DNA of 64,000 bases from CAZLBV01 sp964557845 (GCA_964557845.1 CAZLBV010000215.1:1-64000), one strand, 5' to 3'; shown: positions 1 through 8,951, numbered from the stretch's first letter. A program made the numbers and translations. Notes: generated by a model from the sequence alone, not told the origin.

Positions 1-18
1 AATAATTTTCCTTTTCAT
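1..18 (-). CDS. 5' end of a downstream gene, cut by the window edge (possibly RND efflux adaptor)
   Basis: Only six codons are visible (MKRKII), reading leftward out of the window from an ATG at 18. A good Shine-Dalgarno sequence AGGAG lies at 26-30 with 7 bases of spacing, inside the stop region of the TolC-like gene, so the two are co-transcribed. In CzcCBA-type operons the gene after the outer-membrane channel is usually the periplasmic adaptor. That identity is inference from context only. Confidence 0.5.
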
Positions 19-20
19 GT

Positions 21-1277
21 TTATTCTCCTTGAAAACTATGCCCGATGGATTTTTCCAGAGCAGCTAGGGCAAGATTATAATTAAACAGTGCGTCGGCAT
101 AGGATTTATTGGCTTCGATCAAGGTACGGCGCGCGTCGATCAATTCAATCCCCCCGATCTCTCCTTCTTGAAAACTGAAGAGCATCATATCATACACTTC
201 TTGGGCTTGGGTGATGATTTCTTTTTCAAAAAGTTCTATCTGGTTGCGGGCAGCAACTGCATTTGTGTAAGCTTCTTCGACTTCCAAACTAATTGAGTTG
301 ATTAAATGGTCCCACTCATTTTTTAACGATTGCAGATTGGCTTTTGTTTCGGCGATTTCGCCACGTGCGGGCTGCCAGAAAAAAAGTGGAATGGGCAGTG
401 AAATAGTAAAATCCCACCATGTTCCCTCTCCTTCGATCCAATGTCTGCTTGCTCCCAGCTCAAAATCGGGAAGATAGCTCATATAGGCTTGTTTTTTCTG
501 TAGGTCTTCTCTTTCAATAGATAAGTTTATTCTTTTGATCTCGGGTCGAAAGGAAAGAGCTTGCGATTTAAGGATCTCTAGATCTAACTGAACCGGTTGT
601 TTCCTTATTTCTCCTCTTATCTCAAGGGGAGCATATTTTTTTCTCGCCATAAGAAAATTCAGATAGGCTTTAGCAAGGGTTACTTCATTCTGAGAAACGC
701 GTAGTTGGTTGGCAGCCTTCGATGCTTCGACTTTTGCTCTAAGCACTTCGACTTGAGCAATATCTCCTGCCTCGAATTTAACTTCCGCTTTTTTTAGAAA
801 ATCCTGGGAAAGCTCCAGATCCTGCTGGGCGTACTTTAATTTTTCCTGAGACAGCAGTAAATTATAAAAAGCTTGTTTGACCTGGAAAACCAGGTCGAGT
901 TTTAATAATTCTATGTCCTGCAGGATTTCTTTTGACTCCCGGGTGGCGATCTTTCCCCGCAAAAGTCTTTTGCCGGGAAATTCTAATGCTTGACTGATCC
1001 CAATATAGGATTCGCCCGATCCTTTAAAATCCAGAAATTCAGGTTGAAGGTCAGAATCAAAATCAAGGGAAGGCTGTTCAAAAGCTTTTGCTTGATGAAT
1101 TCTTGCCAGGGCTGCTTGATACTGCTGCTGCGAAGACAAAACCATAGGATTTTGGCTGGTTGCAATGAGAATACACTGTTCAAGAGTTAAAATCTCTCTG
1201 TCCTCGGTTTCTGCAACAAGATTAGGAAAAGATATCAAACAGATGATCCACAGCACGGTCACTTTTCTGATGGTCAT
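21..1277 (-). CDS. TolC/CzcC-family outer-membrane efflux channel
   Basis: 418 residues with an N-terminal signal peptide (hydrophobic core about residues 6-22, ending near VAE). The protein begins its mature part with the typical outer-membrane efflux signature LTLEQCILIATSQNP and continues with two long alpha-helical repeats rich in Ala, Glu and Gln, as in TolC, where they build the periplasmic tunnel. It would form the outer-membrane exit duct of an RND or ABC tripartite pump; the small cysteine/RSPP protein just upstream and the gene starting at 18 suggest a heavy-metal (Czc/Cus-like) pump. SD in GAGGAGGTGACATG-like context directly before the ATG at 1277. Substrate not determinable here. 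Confidence 0.88.
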   Translation of the reverse strand: MTIRKVTVLWIICLISFPNLVAETEDREILTLEQCILIATSQNPMVLSSQQQYQAALARIHQAKAFEQPSLDFDSDLQPEFLDFKGSGESYIGISQALEFPGKRLLRGKIATRESKEILQDIELLKLDLVFQVKQAFYNLLLSQEKLKYAQQDLELSQDFLKKAEVKFEAGDIAQVEVLRAKVEASKAANQLRVSQNEVTLAKAYLNFLMARKKYAPLEIRGEIRKQPVQLDLEILKSQALSFRPEIKRINLSIEREDLQKKQAYMSYLPDFELGASRHWIEGEGTWWDFTISLPIPLFFWQPARGEIAETKANLQSLKNEWDHLINSISLEVEEAYTNAVAARNQIELFEKEIITQAQEVYDMMLFSFQEGEIGGIELIDARRTLIEANKSYADALFNYNLALAALEKSIGHSFQGE

Positions 1278-1321
1278 GTCACCTCCTCAATGGTAAAATG
1301 AATGGGTTTATGGTCCTGGGA

Positions 1322-1600
1322 TCAAGCTTGTGGAGGAGATCGTGAGGATACTGGAATTAGATATATATAATAAAATTGGTGATCCTCAATGGTTTTTAGG
1401 GTTTCGAGTAAGGTAAGCTGAGGGAGATGAAAAAAGTTGATCTGATTGGTCGCGATCGTGGAGTTTAAAAAGTGACATGCGGAACAGTCCTTGCTGCTTT
1501 GAGCATTATCTTCAGTATGGAAAAAGTTAATTCCAAGAGTTACTATTAGAAAGACAAAGAGGAAACCTATGTTAAAGATTCGTTTTTGCCTATCCTGCAT
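1322..1600 (-). CDS. small DUF2946-like membrane-anchored Cys protein of the efflux operon
   Basis: 92 residues: one N-terminal hydrophobic segment (about 9-25), then a CSACH motif (residues 39-43) and a C-terminal SRSPPQA tail. Small proteins with a CxxC pair and a terminal RxPP motif (DUF2946-like) often sit in front of metal efflux genes; I assign it by that pattern. The CSACH also matches a CxxCH haem-binding motif, so a monohaem protein is an alternative. It is the first gene of the operon with the TolC-like gene, 44 bases upstream of it. There is no convincing SD; the promoter puts the transcript start only a few bases before the ATG. Confidence 0.55.
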   Translation of the reverse strand: MQDRQKRIFNIGFLFVFLIVTLGINFFHTEDNAQSSKDCSACHFLNSTIATNQINFFHLPQLTLLETLKTIEDHQFYYIYLIPVSSRSPPQA

Positions 1601-1612
1601 TTTGTAAAAACT

Positions 1613-1641
1613 ATAATATTAGAAATGAAATACAGTGTCAA
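1613..1641 (-). promoter_or_regulatory. sigma-70-type promoter for the efflux operon
   Basis: On the minus strand TTGACA (1636-1641), a 17-base spacer, and TATTAT (1613-1618). The -35 is a consensus match and the spacing ideal. The expected start point near 1605 leaves a leader of only about 5 bases before the ATG at 1600. Confidence 0.6.
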
Positions 1642-1688
1642 TAACAGAAGTAGAGGCGACGGGGATGATTTCTTGAAAGGTGTTTGAT

Positions 1689-2432
1689 ATGCAAACTAAT
1701 TTGATCTGGCTTCTGGCTGCATTTCGTCTTGAAAAAAAGGCTTTGGAGAAAGCTTTGAAAATTGTCAACAAGCAGGAAGTAACGGTGCATACAAACATAG
1801 AAGTGAGATTAACAGGAGTCGGGATCAGAAAGAGCCGTATAACGCTGGAAAAGTATTTAGAAAAGCAAAAACCGGATTTAGTCTTGATCACAGGTATAGC
1901 CGGTGCTGTCCATCCTGGTTTAAAAGTGGGCGATATTATCTTTCCAGAGAAAGTATGCCTGGTTGATGGTGTTAACAAAATTCAGAAATTGTTAGATGTT
2001 AAAAATTTATCTGGAAATAAATTTCGTGAAAGATTAGAAAATAAAAAGAGGGCCTACACCACTCCTGTTTTAGCCACAGTGATGAGGACCTATCATCCTA
2101 ATGACAAAAAATCTCTCAGGAAGGTGAATCCTGATATCTATGCGGTAGATATGGAAAGTTATTCTTTAGTTGAAGTACTGACTAAAAGTAAGATCCCGTT
2201 TGTTTTTTTCAGAGTGATATCAGATTCCTATAACATGAAATTCCCAAAAGATGCCTTCATTGATGCATTATTCTGTTTGAAGGGGGTCAAGCGAATTATC
2301 CTTTTATTTTGCAGTCCAATCTCATCATTTAGGATAGTCAGGATCATTCCGTCAATGCTTAAATCGCTGCGTAGGTTAAAAGAATGCTCGGTTGAATTTA
2401 TTTCCAGCGTTGTGAAACCAAAAGCCGAATGA
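1689..2432 (+). CDS. nucleoside phosphorylase superfamily protein (PNP/UDP/MTAN fold)
   Basis: The best start is the ATG at 1689 (247 residues), preceded by GAAAGG with 8 bases of spacing; a GTG at 1680 would add three residues. It carries the glycine-rich phosphate/nucleoside strand ITGIAGAVHPGLKVGD and the ribose-binding VDMES motif followed by FRVISDS, as in purine nucleoside phosphorylase, MTA/SAH nucleosidase and hopanoid-associated phosphorylases (HpnG). Such enzymes cleave N-glycosidic bonds of nucleosides. The substrate cannot be assigned from sequence alone. The 3' end overlaps the convergent permease gene by 35 bases. Confidence 0.7.
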   Translation: MQTNLIWLLAAFRLEKKALEKALKIVNKQEVTVHTNIEVRLTGVGIRKSRITLEKYLEKQKPDLVLITGIAGAVHPGLKVGDIIFPEKVCLVDGVNKIQKLLDVKNLSGNKFRERLENKKRAYTTPVLATVMRTYHPNDKKSLRKVNPDIYAVDMESYSLVEVLTKSKIPFVFFRVISDSYNMKFPKDAFIDALFCLKGVKRIILLFCSPISSFRIVRIIPSMLKSLRRLKECSVEFISSVVKPKAE

Positions 2433-3387
2433 ATAGCGGGCCTCCGATAAGAGCGGTTATAATACCCACTGGAAGTTCTGTGGGAGGAATTATAATCCTG
2501 GCAATTGTATCACAAAAGGCAAGGGCGATCCCCCCCAGAAAAAAGGAGCAGGGTAGAACATTTCGCTGGTCAAATCCGATCAGACGCCTTATGGCATGAG
2601 GGACGATCAGTCCGATAAAACCGATCGGCCCCACTAAAGAAACCACGGCTGCAGTGGAAAGCCCTCCGCCGATAAAAATGTTTCTCTGCACTTTTTTTAC
2701 AGGAACTCCATGACCAAATGCCATATCTTCGCCTAGAGAAATATGGTTGAGATCATTGGCATGCCAAAACAGTAGGATCAAGCCGGGCAGGAGAAAAGGA
2801 AGCAGTGAGACCATTTCTGAATACCCGGCAATATCTACACCTCCCATCATCCAGCGTTGGAAAACGATTAAGGCATTGGGAGATGTTATATAGGTCAATA
2901 GAAGTATAGCTCCTCCGCAGACGATGCTGATTGTGACGCCGGCAAGAAGAATCGTGTATATTGATAGACCTTCAGATTTTTTTGAAAGCATATAGATCAA
3001 CCCGAGGCTGGCAGCAGCACCGCCCACCGCAAGAAGTTGGATCGAACTGAATGGACCCCAGGTTATCCATAGGGAAGGGACGGAGATCGCCAGAAAAGCC
3101 CCAAGAGCAGACCCCCCGGAGATTCCGAGGGTATAAGGTTCGACCAGTGGATTCCTGAATAAAACCTGAAAAGCAGCTCCAACTACAGCAAGAGTTCCCC
3201 CTGCTAATAAAGCCAGGATGACTCTTGGGATGCGTTGGAACCAGAAAATGACTCCCTGAGGTGATGGATTTTCAAAGAGCTGATCCCAGGCCTGAGATGC
3301 TTTGATCGGTTCAACTCCGAACCAAGGTGCCACAACAGCCGTAATGAGAAAAAATAATCCAAAAAATAAGACAGTTTTAGTTTTCAT
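2398..3387 (-). CDS. FecCD/BtuC-family ABC transporter permease
   Basis: 329 residues with about nine or ten hydrophobic segments. It shows FecCD family marks: RIPRVILALLAGG near residue 53, EPYTLGISGGSALGA near 85, and the cytoplasmic coupling region GPIGFIGLIVPHAIRRLIG near 252. It is the membrane channel of an importer for cobalamin, haem or ferric siderophores. Its ATG overlaps the stop of the ATPase gene by 4 bases, so translation is coupled. The three genes lie in the order binding protein, ATPase, permease on the minus strand. I saw no cobalamin riboswitch upstream, so the substrate is open. Confidence 0.88.
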   Translation of the reverse strand: MKTKTVLFFGLFFLITAVVAPWFGVEPIKASQAWDQLFENPSPQGVIFWFQRIPRVILALLAGGTLAVVGAAFQVLFRNPLVEPYTLGISGGSALGAFLAISVPSLWITWGPFSSIQLLAVGGAAASLGLIYMLSKKSEGLSIYTILLAGVTISIVCGGAILLLTYITSPNALIVFQRWMMGGVDIAGYSEMVSLLPFLLPGLILLFWHANDLNHISLGEDMAFGHGVPVKKVQRNIFIGGGLSTAAVVSLVGPIGFIGLIVPHAIRRLIGFDQRNVLPCSFFLGGIALAFCDTIARIIIPPTELPVGIITALIGGPLFIRLLVSQRWK

Positions 3388-4172
3388 GGTTTGTTTTCTG
3401 GTCTTACCCGGGGGATAAAAGTCGGCCGGTCATTTTCCGGATGCTTTCCAATTAGGATATCCGATCCATAAACCCTTTGAATGATCTCATTGGTGAGGAT
3501 TTTATTTGGTTGTCCTTGAGAAAGGCACTTCCCATTATGTAAAAGCAGAATTGAATCGCTGAAAAGTGAGGCTAAATTTAAATCATGGGTGACAACAGCG
3601 ATGCCAATACCTTCGCTAGATAATTTTTGCAGGAGCCGGAAAAAACGGATCCCGCTGTGGACATCCAATGCTGATGACGGCTCATCCAGAAGGAGTATTT
3701 TAGGTTTCTGTGCCAGAACAGATGCGAGAAAAGCCCTCTTTCTTTCTCCTCCTGAAAGATGGGATAGACGCCGGTCTCGAAGGGAATCCATACCGGTAAT
3801 TTCAAGGCTCTCCTGAATTATGGTAAGGTCATGGCTTCCCATCGTTCCCCAACCATGAAGGTGGGGATACCGCCCCATATATGCCAGTTCCTCAACCGTA
3901 TAATCATATTCATTGGTAAGATATTGCGGCAGATATCCAATAGTGCGGGCGATGATCCGTCTTTTTATTTGACTAATATTTTCTCCGTTGATCTGTACTG
4001 TTCCTTTATTAGGTTTAAGGATTCCTGCTGCGATGCGTAATAATGTTGTTTTTCCTGAACCATTGGGCCCAATAATTCCCAAAACATGGCCAGAGGGAAC
4101 AGCAAGGCTGGCTATGCTGAGTTTCCAGCTTGATTCCGGGTAAAGATGCCATATATTGCTTAATTGGAGCAT
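3384..4172 (-). CDS. BtuD/FecE-type ABC transporter ATPase
   Basis: 262 residues. Walker A GPNGSGKTT (about residues 35-43), signature LSGGERKRAFLA (about 139), Walker B ILLLDEP (about 159), and a switch His in VVTHDLN. These are the full set of catalytic motifs, so it should be active. It powers the FecCD-type permease encoded immediately downstream, and follows the binding-protein gene with a 3-base gap. Family members import iron chelates, haem or vitamin B12. Confidence 0.9.
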   Translation of the reverse strand: MLQLSNIWHLYPESSWKLSIASLAVPSGHVLGIIGPNGSGKTTLLRIAAGILKPNKGTVQINGENISQIKRRIIARTIGYLPQYLTNEYDYTVEELAYMGRYPHLHGWGTMGSHDLTIIQESLEITGMDSLRDRRLSHLSGGERKRAFLASVLAQKPKILLLDEPSSALDVHSGIRFFRLLQKLSSEGIGIAVVTHDLNLASLFSDSILLLHNGKCLSQGQPNKILTNEIIQRVYGSDILIGKHPENDRPTFIPRVRPENKP

Positions 4173-4175
4173 TTT

Positions 4176-5111
4176 TTAATTTCCAGGGAAATCATAGATT
4201 CCGGGATGTATGACTTGGGCCATTTTTATAGCAGCCTTGGGGATACGCATCCCTGGGATCAAGAGATAATCATCGGTAAGAAAATGAATGTTGCCGGTTC
4301 TAACTGCTGTCAGAATATCCAGGCGCTGCCAATCTTTTTTTAGCATTTTCTTATTTTCGACAGAAAATCCATCAGGAAAGATCTCAATTATGATATCTGG
4401 TTGACGCATAAGCAATGCTTCTTTGGATATATGAGGGTATAATCCTTCAAGGTTTGCAAAAATATTCTTGCCGCCTGCAATTTCAATGATCTCATTCAGA
4501 AATGTACCGGATGTCGTGGTCATTAATCCGGTCAGATCCCCTGGGGTATGTCCTAATGTTATGAACACCTTTTTTGGGGTCAGGCGAGAGGTTTTTTCTC
4601 TGATCTCATCCAATTCTCTTTTAAGCTGGTTAGCCAGACATTCAGCCTTAACCTTTCGATCTAATTTGCTGCCAATAATATGAATGGCTGAGAAGACATC
4701 CTCCAGTGAATCCATATTAACAGAGAGAAAATCAATCTCCTGAGACCGGCAGAACTGGGCCAAAGATTCATGTTTCCCTTGGGTTATCACAAGGTCAGGC
4801 TGAAGTGCTGTTAAAATCTCCAGGTTAGGATTGAATAAACCCCCGATCTTCGGTTTGTTTTTGGCATTAGGAGGGAAAATAGTAAAATCACTCACTCCTA
4901 TTATATGATCGCCCCTACCGAGTGCATACACAATCTCGGTTATTCCTGGGGAGGCAGTTATCAACCGTGTTGGATTTTTTAATTTTGACGAGGGTTGATC
5001 CTGAGATGATGAAGCCGAAGACGATATTTCAGAGTTACACCCAAGAGACAACAATAAGGTCAAAACAACAAAAAACTTCCAGGAAACTGACAAAACCTTT
5101 TGTAAGATCAT
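4176..5111 (-). CDS. BtuF/FepB-like substrate-binding lipoprotein
   Basis: 311 residues. A lipoprotein signal ends at LLLSLGC (Cys about 25), so the protein is lipid-anchored in the periplasm. The body matches the helical-backbone metal-receptor (TroA/BtuF) fold: LITASPGITEIVYALGRGD, then FNPNLEILTALQPDLVIT, and a C-terminal NIHFLTDDYLLIPGMR. It delivers ligand to the permease-ATPase pair encoded downstream. Cobalamin is suggested by the BtuF-like features, but siderophore or haem remains possible. Confidence 0.85.
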   Translation of the reverse strand: MILQKVLSVSWKFFVVLTLLLSLGCNSEISSSASSSQDQPSSKLKNPTRLITASPGITEIVYALGRGDHIIGVSDFTIFPPNAKNKPKIGGLFNPNLEILTALQPDLVITQGKHESLAQFCRSQEIDFLSVNMDSLEDVFSAIHIIGSKLDRKVKAECLANQLKRELDEIREKTSRLTPKKVFITLGHTPGDLTGLMTTTSGTFLNEIIEIAGGKNIFANLEGLYPHISKEALLMRQPDIIIEIFPDGFSVENKKMLKKDWQRLDILTAVRTGNIHFLTDDYLLIPGMRIPKAAIKMAQVIHPGIYDFPGN

Positions 5112-5254
5112 CTGTTTTTTTCTGAGAAAATAGTCAACCTAAGAAAAACACATACTTAAATAGGTAGAAAAAATAATTGTTGCTGTTTGAACACTTTTTG
5201 TCAACTTGGATTAAAATGATTGTGTGAGAATCTACTAAAATAATAAAAAATATT

Positions 5255-5283
5255 TTGACATTATAATATTAGAATAATAAAAT
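5255..5283 (+). promoter_or_regulatory. sigma-70-type promoter for rubredoxin-flavodiiron operon
   Basis: TTGACA (5255-5260), a 17-base spacer and TAAAAT (5278-5283). It leaves a leader of about 150 bases before the rubredoxin start; I see no known riboswitch in that leader. Confidence 0.55.
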
Positions 5284-5439
5284 TATTAATGGACACAGAG
5301 TGAAAGGGCTGCATAGCTGCTTTTAGGGATTTGTAAAAATTGTCTTCAGAAAGACTAGGAACAGATTACAAAAAAGGAATTTGATCATAAAAAGGCTATG
5401 ATAGATACCTCGAAACAAATAATTAAAAGGAGAATAAAA

Positions 5440-5601
5440 ATGGAAAAATACAGATGTACAGTTTGTGGTTATGTTTATGACCCTGAAAAGGGTGATCCTG
5501 ATTCCGGGGTACCTGCCGGCACAATCTTCGCAGATCTGCCGGATGATTGGGTATGTCCGGTTTGCGGCGCGCCTAAAGATGCTTTTGAAATAGAGGAGTA
5601 A
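5440..5601 (+). CDS. rubredoxin
   Basis: 53 residues with the two rubredoxin knuckles CTVCGY (Cys6, Cys9) and CPVCGAP (Cys38, Cys41), and the conserved [16 protein letters not shown] and LPDDWVCP segments. It binds one Fe(SCys)4 and carries single electrons in the cytoplasm. The start at 5440 is set by AAAGGAG with 6 bases of spacing; an upstream in-frame start at 5398 would add a non-conserved leader. It lies 3 bases before the flavodiiron gene, its natural electron acceptor. Confidence 0.95.
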   Translation: MEKYRCTVCGYVYDPEKGDPDSGVPAGTIFADLPDDWVCPVCGAPKDAFEIEE

Positions 5602-5604
5602 AAA

Positions 5605-6780
5605 GTGGTGCCGTTAGAAATAAGTAAAGATCTATATTGGGTCGGAGGGATAGACTGGGATCTCAGGGATTTTCACGGATATCTGACCCAGCGTGGTTCA
5701 ACGTATAATGCTTACCTGATACTAGATGAAAAGGTTATTCTGGTTGATACCGTAAAACATTATCTTTTCGATGAGATGATCAGCAGGATAAGTCAGATAA
5801 TAGATCCGGCCAAGATCGATATAATTCTTTCCAATCATGTTGAGATGGATCATTCCGGTTCAATTCCGAAGGTGCTGGAATTAGCCCCTAAAGCAGAAGT
5901 GATCACTTCAACCCAAGGCGAAAAGGGGCTGCGCAGACATTACAAGCAGGACTGGAAATTCCGTGTAATGAATTCCGGAGAATCTTATAAGATAGGGAAA
6001 AGAACACTGCATTTTGTCCATACTCCTATGGTACATTGGCCGGATAATATGGTGACTTATTTAGAGGAAGATAAGATTCTTTTATCCAATGATGCCTTCG
6101 GACAGCATATTGCATCTTCTGAAAGATACGATGCTGAGGTTGGCTGGGATATTGTTAGAGAAGAAGCCGCCAAATATTATGCCAATATTGTGATGCCCTA
6201 TGGAGACCAGACCAAAAAAGCTTTAGATGTAGTTTCAGGATTAGAGATCGAGAAGATTTGTCCCAGTCATGGAGTGATCTGGCGGTCATACATTCCTCGT
6301 ATAGTGGAACAATACAAAAGATGGGCCGATTACGCGAGCGAAAACAAAGCGCTGATCGTATATGACTCCATGTGGGGATCTACCGCTAAGATAGCAGAGA
6401 AACTCAAGGAGGGGCTGGAAGAAAGCGGCCTTGGGGTTACAATTAGAAACTTAAAGACAAATCACATATCCGATATCATGACCGATCTAATAGATACCCG
6501 CTTGATATTGATCGGTTCTCCTACTCTGAACAATGGAATGCTTCCTACTATGGGAAGTTTTTTAACTTATTTAAAGGGTTTAAGGCCCAAAAAGAGGATC
6601 GGATTTGCTTTCGGTTCTTTTGGGTGGGGCGGTCAGGCTGTCGGTGAGATAGAGTCAGTTATGAAAGGGCTTGGTTGGGAGATCCCGGAGCGATCGTTGA
6701 ATATTAAATTTATTCCAGATGAAGCTGAACTGAATACAGTTAAGGAAGCTGCGGTAAAATTAAGAAAACACTTAGAATAA
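5605..6780 (+). CDS. flavodiiron protein (FprA/ROO type O2 or NO reductase)
   Basis: 391 residues with a GTG start after GAGGAG. The N-terminal metallo-beta-lactamase-like domain has the diiron ligands His78-x-Glu80-x-Asp82-His83, His in TPMVHWPDN, Asp in LLSNDAFG and His in CPSHGV. The C-terminal flavodoxin domain starts at ALIVYDSMWGSTAKIA (about residue 250) and binds FMN. The enzyme reduces O2 to water or NO to N2O in the cytoplasm. Rubredoxin just upstream is the expected electron donor. All ligands are present, so it should be functional; O2 versus NO preference cannot be read from the sequence. Confidence 0.95.
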   Translation: MVPLEISKDLYWVGGIDWDLRDFHGYLTQRGSTYNAYLILDEKVILVDTVKHYLFDEMISRISQIIDPAKIDIILSNHVEMDHSGSIPKVLELAPKAEVITSTQGEKGLRRHYKQDWKFRVMNSGESYKIGKRTLHFVHTPMVHWPDNMVTYLEEDKILLSNDAFGQHIASSERYDAEVGWDIVREEAAKYYANIVMPYGDQTKKALDVVSGLEIEKICPSHGVIWRSYIPRIVEQYKRWADYASENKALIVYDSMWGSTAKIAEKLKEGLEESGLGVTIRNLKTNHISDIMTDLIDTRLILIGSPTLNNGMLPTMGSFLTYLKGLRPKKRIGFAFGSFGWGGQAVGEIESVMKGLGWEIPERSLNIKFIPDEAELNTVKEAAVKLRKHLE

Positions 6781-7158
6781 CTTGGAGAGATCACTATAGA
6801 AAGGAGGAGGTTACCGCTTTCTTTCCTTCTAGCAAGATCGGCAGGATGGATGAAAATCTAAAAGAGACGGTATACCATCCTTTTTCATCTTTTGAAATTT
6901 TAGCCAAAAATAGGCAAATCGAAGGAAGCCTTCGGTTAAGCCGATATTAAACGGGGGCTTTTTTCTTGATCCGATTTTTATCTTTCCACAAGAGAGTTTC
7001 TTTTTTATTAGGCTTTTTTCATTCCCTGTATTTAATCTTATATAAAATGGCATAAGAATTGCTTTTATATATTATGATTGAAACATAAGCTTAACCTTAA
7101 AGAAGGAATGGCCTGTAAAATAGGGCTTGACTATTAACGAATGAAATAGGAGACAACA
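6781..7158. other. intergenic region with weak terminator-like hairpins
   Basis: No gene is supported here. Two weak candidates for termination of the flavodiiron transcript are visible. One is GGATGG (6844-6849) pairing with CCATCC (6875-6880) followed by TTTTT. The other is AAGCC near 6927 pairing with GGCTT near 6956, followed by a T-rich run. Both have large loops, so confidence is low. Confidence 0.3.
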
Positions 7159-8301
7159 ATGGAACATGAAAAGAATTGGTGGGTATATCCGGGCTTTAAA
7201 ATTAAAATGGTTGTGTCTGACCTTTATTTGCCAGTTAATATTTCTTTTGTAAAGAAACCTGGTGAAAGTAATCGAGACCCCCTTTTTTATGTGACTGAAT
7301 TGTATGGTACCGTAAAAGTTATAACAAAGAATTACACGGTTCATACTTATGCTGAAGATTTATTGAATTATAGGGGAAGCGCTGAATTCCCCGGGAGCGG
7401 AGAATCTGGGTTGACCGGGATCTGCGTGGAGCCGGAATCTGGGGACCTTTTTCTTTCCATGCTTTACAAAGACGGAGATGATTTCAAAGGTAAAGTTATA
7501 AGAGCTATCAGTAGCCGAGATGGTTTGAAGATGAAGGCTAGTGAAACAGTTATCGATAATATTCCTTCAACAAGACGTGCTCATCAGGTCCAAGCGGTTA
7601 CTATTGGTCCAGATAATAAACTGTATATCAACATTGGTGACGGAGGAGATTGGACAAAATCTCAAGATAAAAATGATCTAAGAGGTAAAATTTTACGGTT
7701 AAGCCAAAATGGTAAGATCCCGTGGGATAATCCCGATCCAAATAGTCCGGTTTATGCTAAAGGATTAAGGAATCCTTTTGGAGCTGTTTGGAGAAAGAGC
7801 GACAGCTCTCTTTATATTGCAGGAAATGGACCTGATGTGGATGACCGCATCGCTAAAATCATGCCTTTTGAAAATTACGGATGGCCAGGTACGATGAGAA
7901 AAAATAGCATTTTTTGGTGGCATTATACCCAAGCCCCGACAGCCCTCGATTTTATGCAGGACGGTCAGTTCCCGGCTCAGTTTGGGGATCATCTCTTTGT
8001 AGCTTTATTTGGAGCCGCTTATCAAAAAGGTCCACATGAGAAGGGGAAAAAAATAATCAAAATCCAACTGAATGAATCAGCAACATCAGTCAAATCTTAC
8101 GATCACTTTGTGGTATATAAAGGAAAAGAAGCTGCTAGTCCCTGTGGTCTTGCATTTGGCCCAGATGGTTTATATTTTTCTGATCTTCATGGAGAAAAAA
8201 TGGGTGCAGGGAATATCTTCAAGATTGTTCCTGATTGGGATAAACTAAAAGAAATGAGAAAGAAAACAGAAGAATATGATAAGATTTGGAATTCTTCTTA
8301 G
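7159..8301 (+). CDS. PQQ-dependent glucose/sorbosone dehydrogenase-like beta-propeller
   Basis: 380 residues. The propeller blades show signatures of the GSDH family: AVTIGPDNKLYINIGDGGD, NDLRGKILRLSQNGKIP, GLRNPFGAVW and CGLAFGPDGLYFSD. Relatives oxidise aldoses with PQQ in the periplasm or are non-catalytic sugar-binding propellers. I see no signal peptide (the N-terminus is MEHEKNWWVYPGFK), which is unusual for a periplasmic enzyme. No PQQ biosynthesis genes lie in the window. The start is supported by AGGAGA 7 bases upstream. It appears monocistronic. Confidence 0.72.
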   Translation: MEHEKNWWVYPGFKIKMVVSDLYLPVNISFVKKPGESNRDPLFYVTELYGTVKVITKNYTVHTYAEDLLNYRGSAEFPGSGESGLTGICVEPESGDLFLSMLYKDGDDFKGKVIRAISSRDGLKMKASETVIDNIPSTRRAHQVQAVTIGPDNKLYINIGDGGDWTKSQDKNDLRGKILRLSQNGKIPWDNPDPNSPVYAKGLRNPFGAVWRKSDSSLYIAGNGPDVDDRIAKIMPFENYGWPGTMRKNSIFWWHYTQAPTALDFMQDGQFPAQFGDHLFVALFGAAYQKGPHEKGKKIIKIQLNESATSVKSYDHFVVYKGKEAASPCGLAFGPDGLYFSDLHGEKMGAGNIFKIVPDWDKLKEMRKKTEEYDKIWNSS

Positions 8302-8376
8302 CGCCGGATATCAGATCCTGCGTGACAATTAAGACGATTAATAACACTCGAAGATTATATAAAGCGGCTTAGGGAA

Positions 8377-8405
8377 TTGACATGATGATTAATCCGTATT
8401 ATTGT
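8377..8405 (+). promoter_or_regulatory. sigma-70-type promoter for nikR
   Basis: TTGACA (8377-8382), a 17-base spacer, TATTGT (8400-8405). This places the transcript start about 12-15 bases before the NikR ATG, with the SD GAGG at 8415-8418. Confidence 0.45.
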
Positions 8406-8424
8406 TTTATCCACGAGGACTTCG

Positions 8425-8844
8425 ATGTCAAAAGTCACAAGATTTGGTGTGTCGCTTGATGATGAATTGCTTCATAAATTTGACGCCTTGATCGAGAAAA
8501 CTGGTTATTCCAGCCGCTCCGAAGCCATTCGAGACCTGATTAGAAATAGAATGGTAGAAGAAGAGTGGAAAGAGGAAAGTACGATTACAGTAGGAATACT
8601 CGGCCTTACTTTTGATCATGACGCCCGGGAGCTTACTGAAAAGTTAACCAAGATCCAGCATCAATATATTGATGCTATTGTATCTTCTACCCATCTTCAT
8701 CTGGATTCCCATAATTGCCTCGAGGTCATTTTACTTAAAGGGGAAAGCGGCCTGATCAAAAAGATCGCAGACGAACTTATTAGCACCCGAAGAGTTAAGC
8801 ATGGGAAGTTATTAACGATGTCCACTGGCTCACAACTTTCCTGA
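8425..8844 (+). CDS. nikR: NikR nickel-responsive transcriptional regulator
   Basis: 139 residues. The N-terminal ribbon-helix-helix begins VTRFGVSLDDELLHKFD and binds DNA. The C-terminal ACT-like domain carries the four high-affinity nickel ligands at His79, His90, His92 and Cys98, matching the E. coli ligand set with a constant offset of three. It represses nickel uptake genes when nickel is bound. No nickel transporter or nickel enzyme lies beside it here, so targets are elsewhere. Start ATG preceded by GAGG. Confidence 0.93.
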   Translation: MSKVTRFGVSLDDELLHKFDALIEKTGYSSRSEAIRDLIRNRMVEEEWKEESTITVGILGLTFDHDARELTEKLTKIQHQYIDAIVSSTHLHLDSHNCLEVILLKGESGLIKKIADELISTRRVKHGKLLTMSTGSQLS

Positions 8845-8951
8845 ATCATCAGTAAAATAGGCCGATTTGTATCAATCTCTTTTCAATCTTGGACAAATAG
8901 TTTTCAAAATTAAGGAATATTGAATCGGTCATGGTGCTGGTTTAATTTATT

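Noticed and set aside
5112..5254. Cobalamin riboswitch upstream of the BtuCDF-type genes
   Set aside because: No B12-box-like GCCACTG core or matching stems were visible; only AT-rich sequence.
6900..6965. Cyclic-di-GMP or other GEMM-type riboswitch
   Set aside because: Only scattered resemblance (GGCAAAT, GCC...GGC); the conserved cores are missing.
7072..7344. 90-codon minus-strand frame
   Set aside because: It overlaps the start of the propeller gene, which has a strong SD and family motifs.
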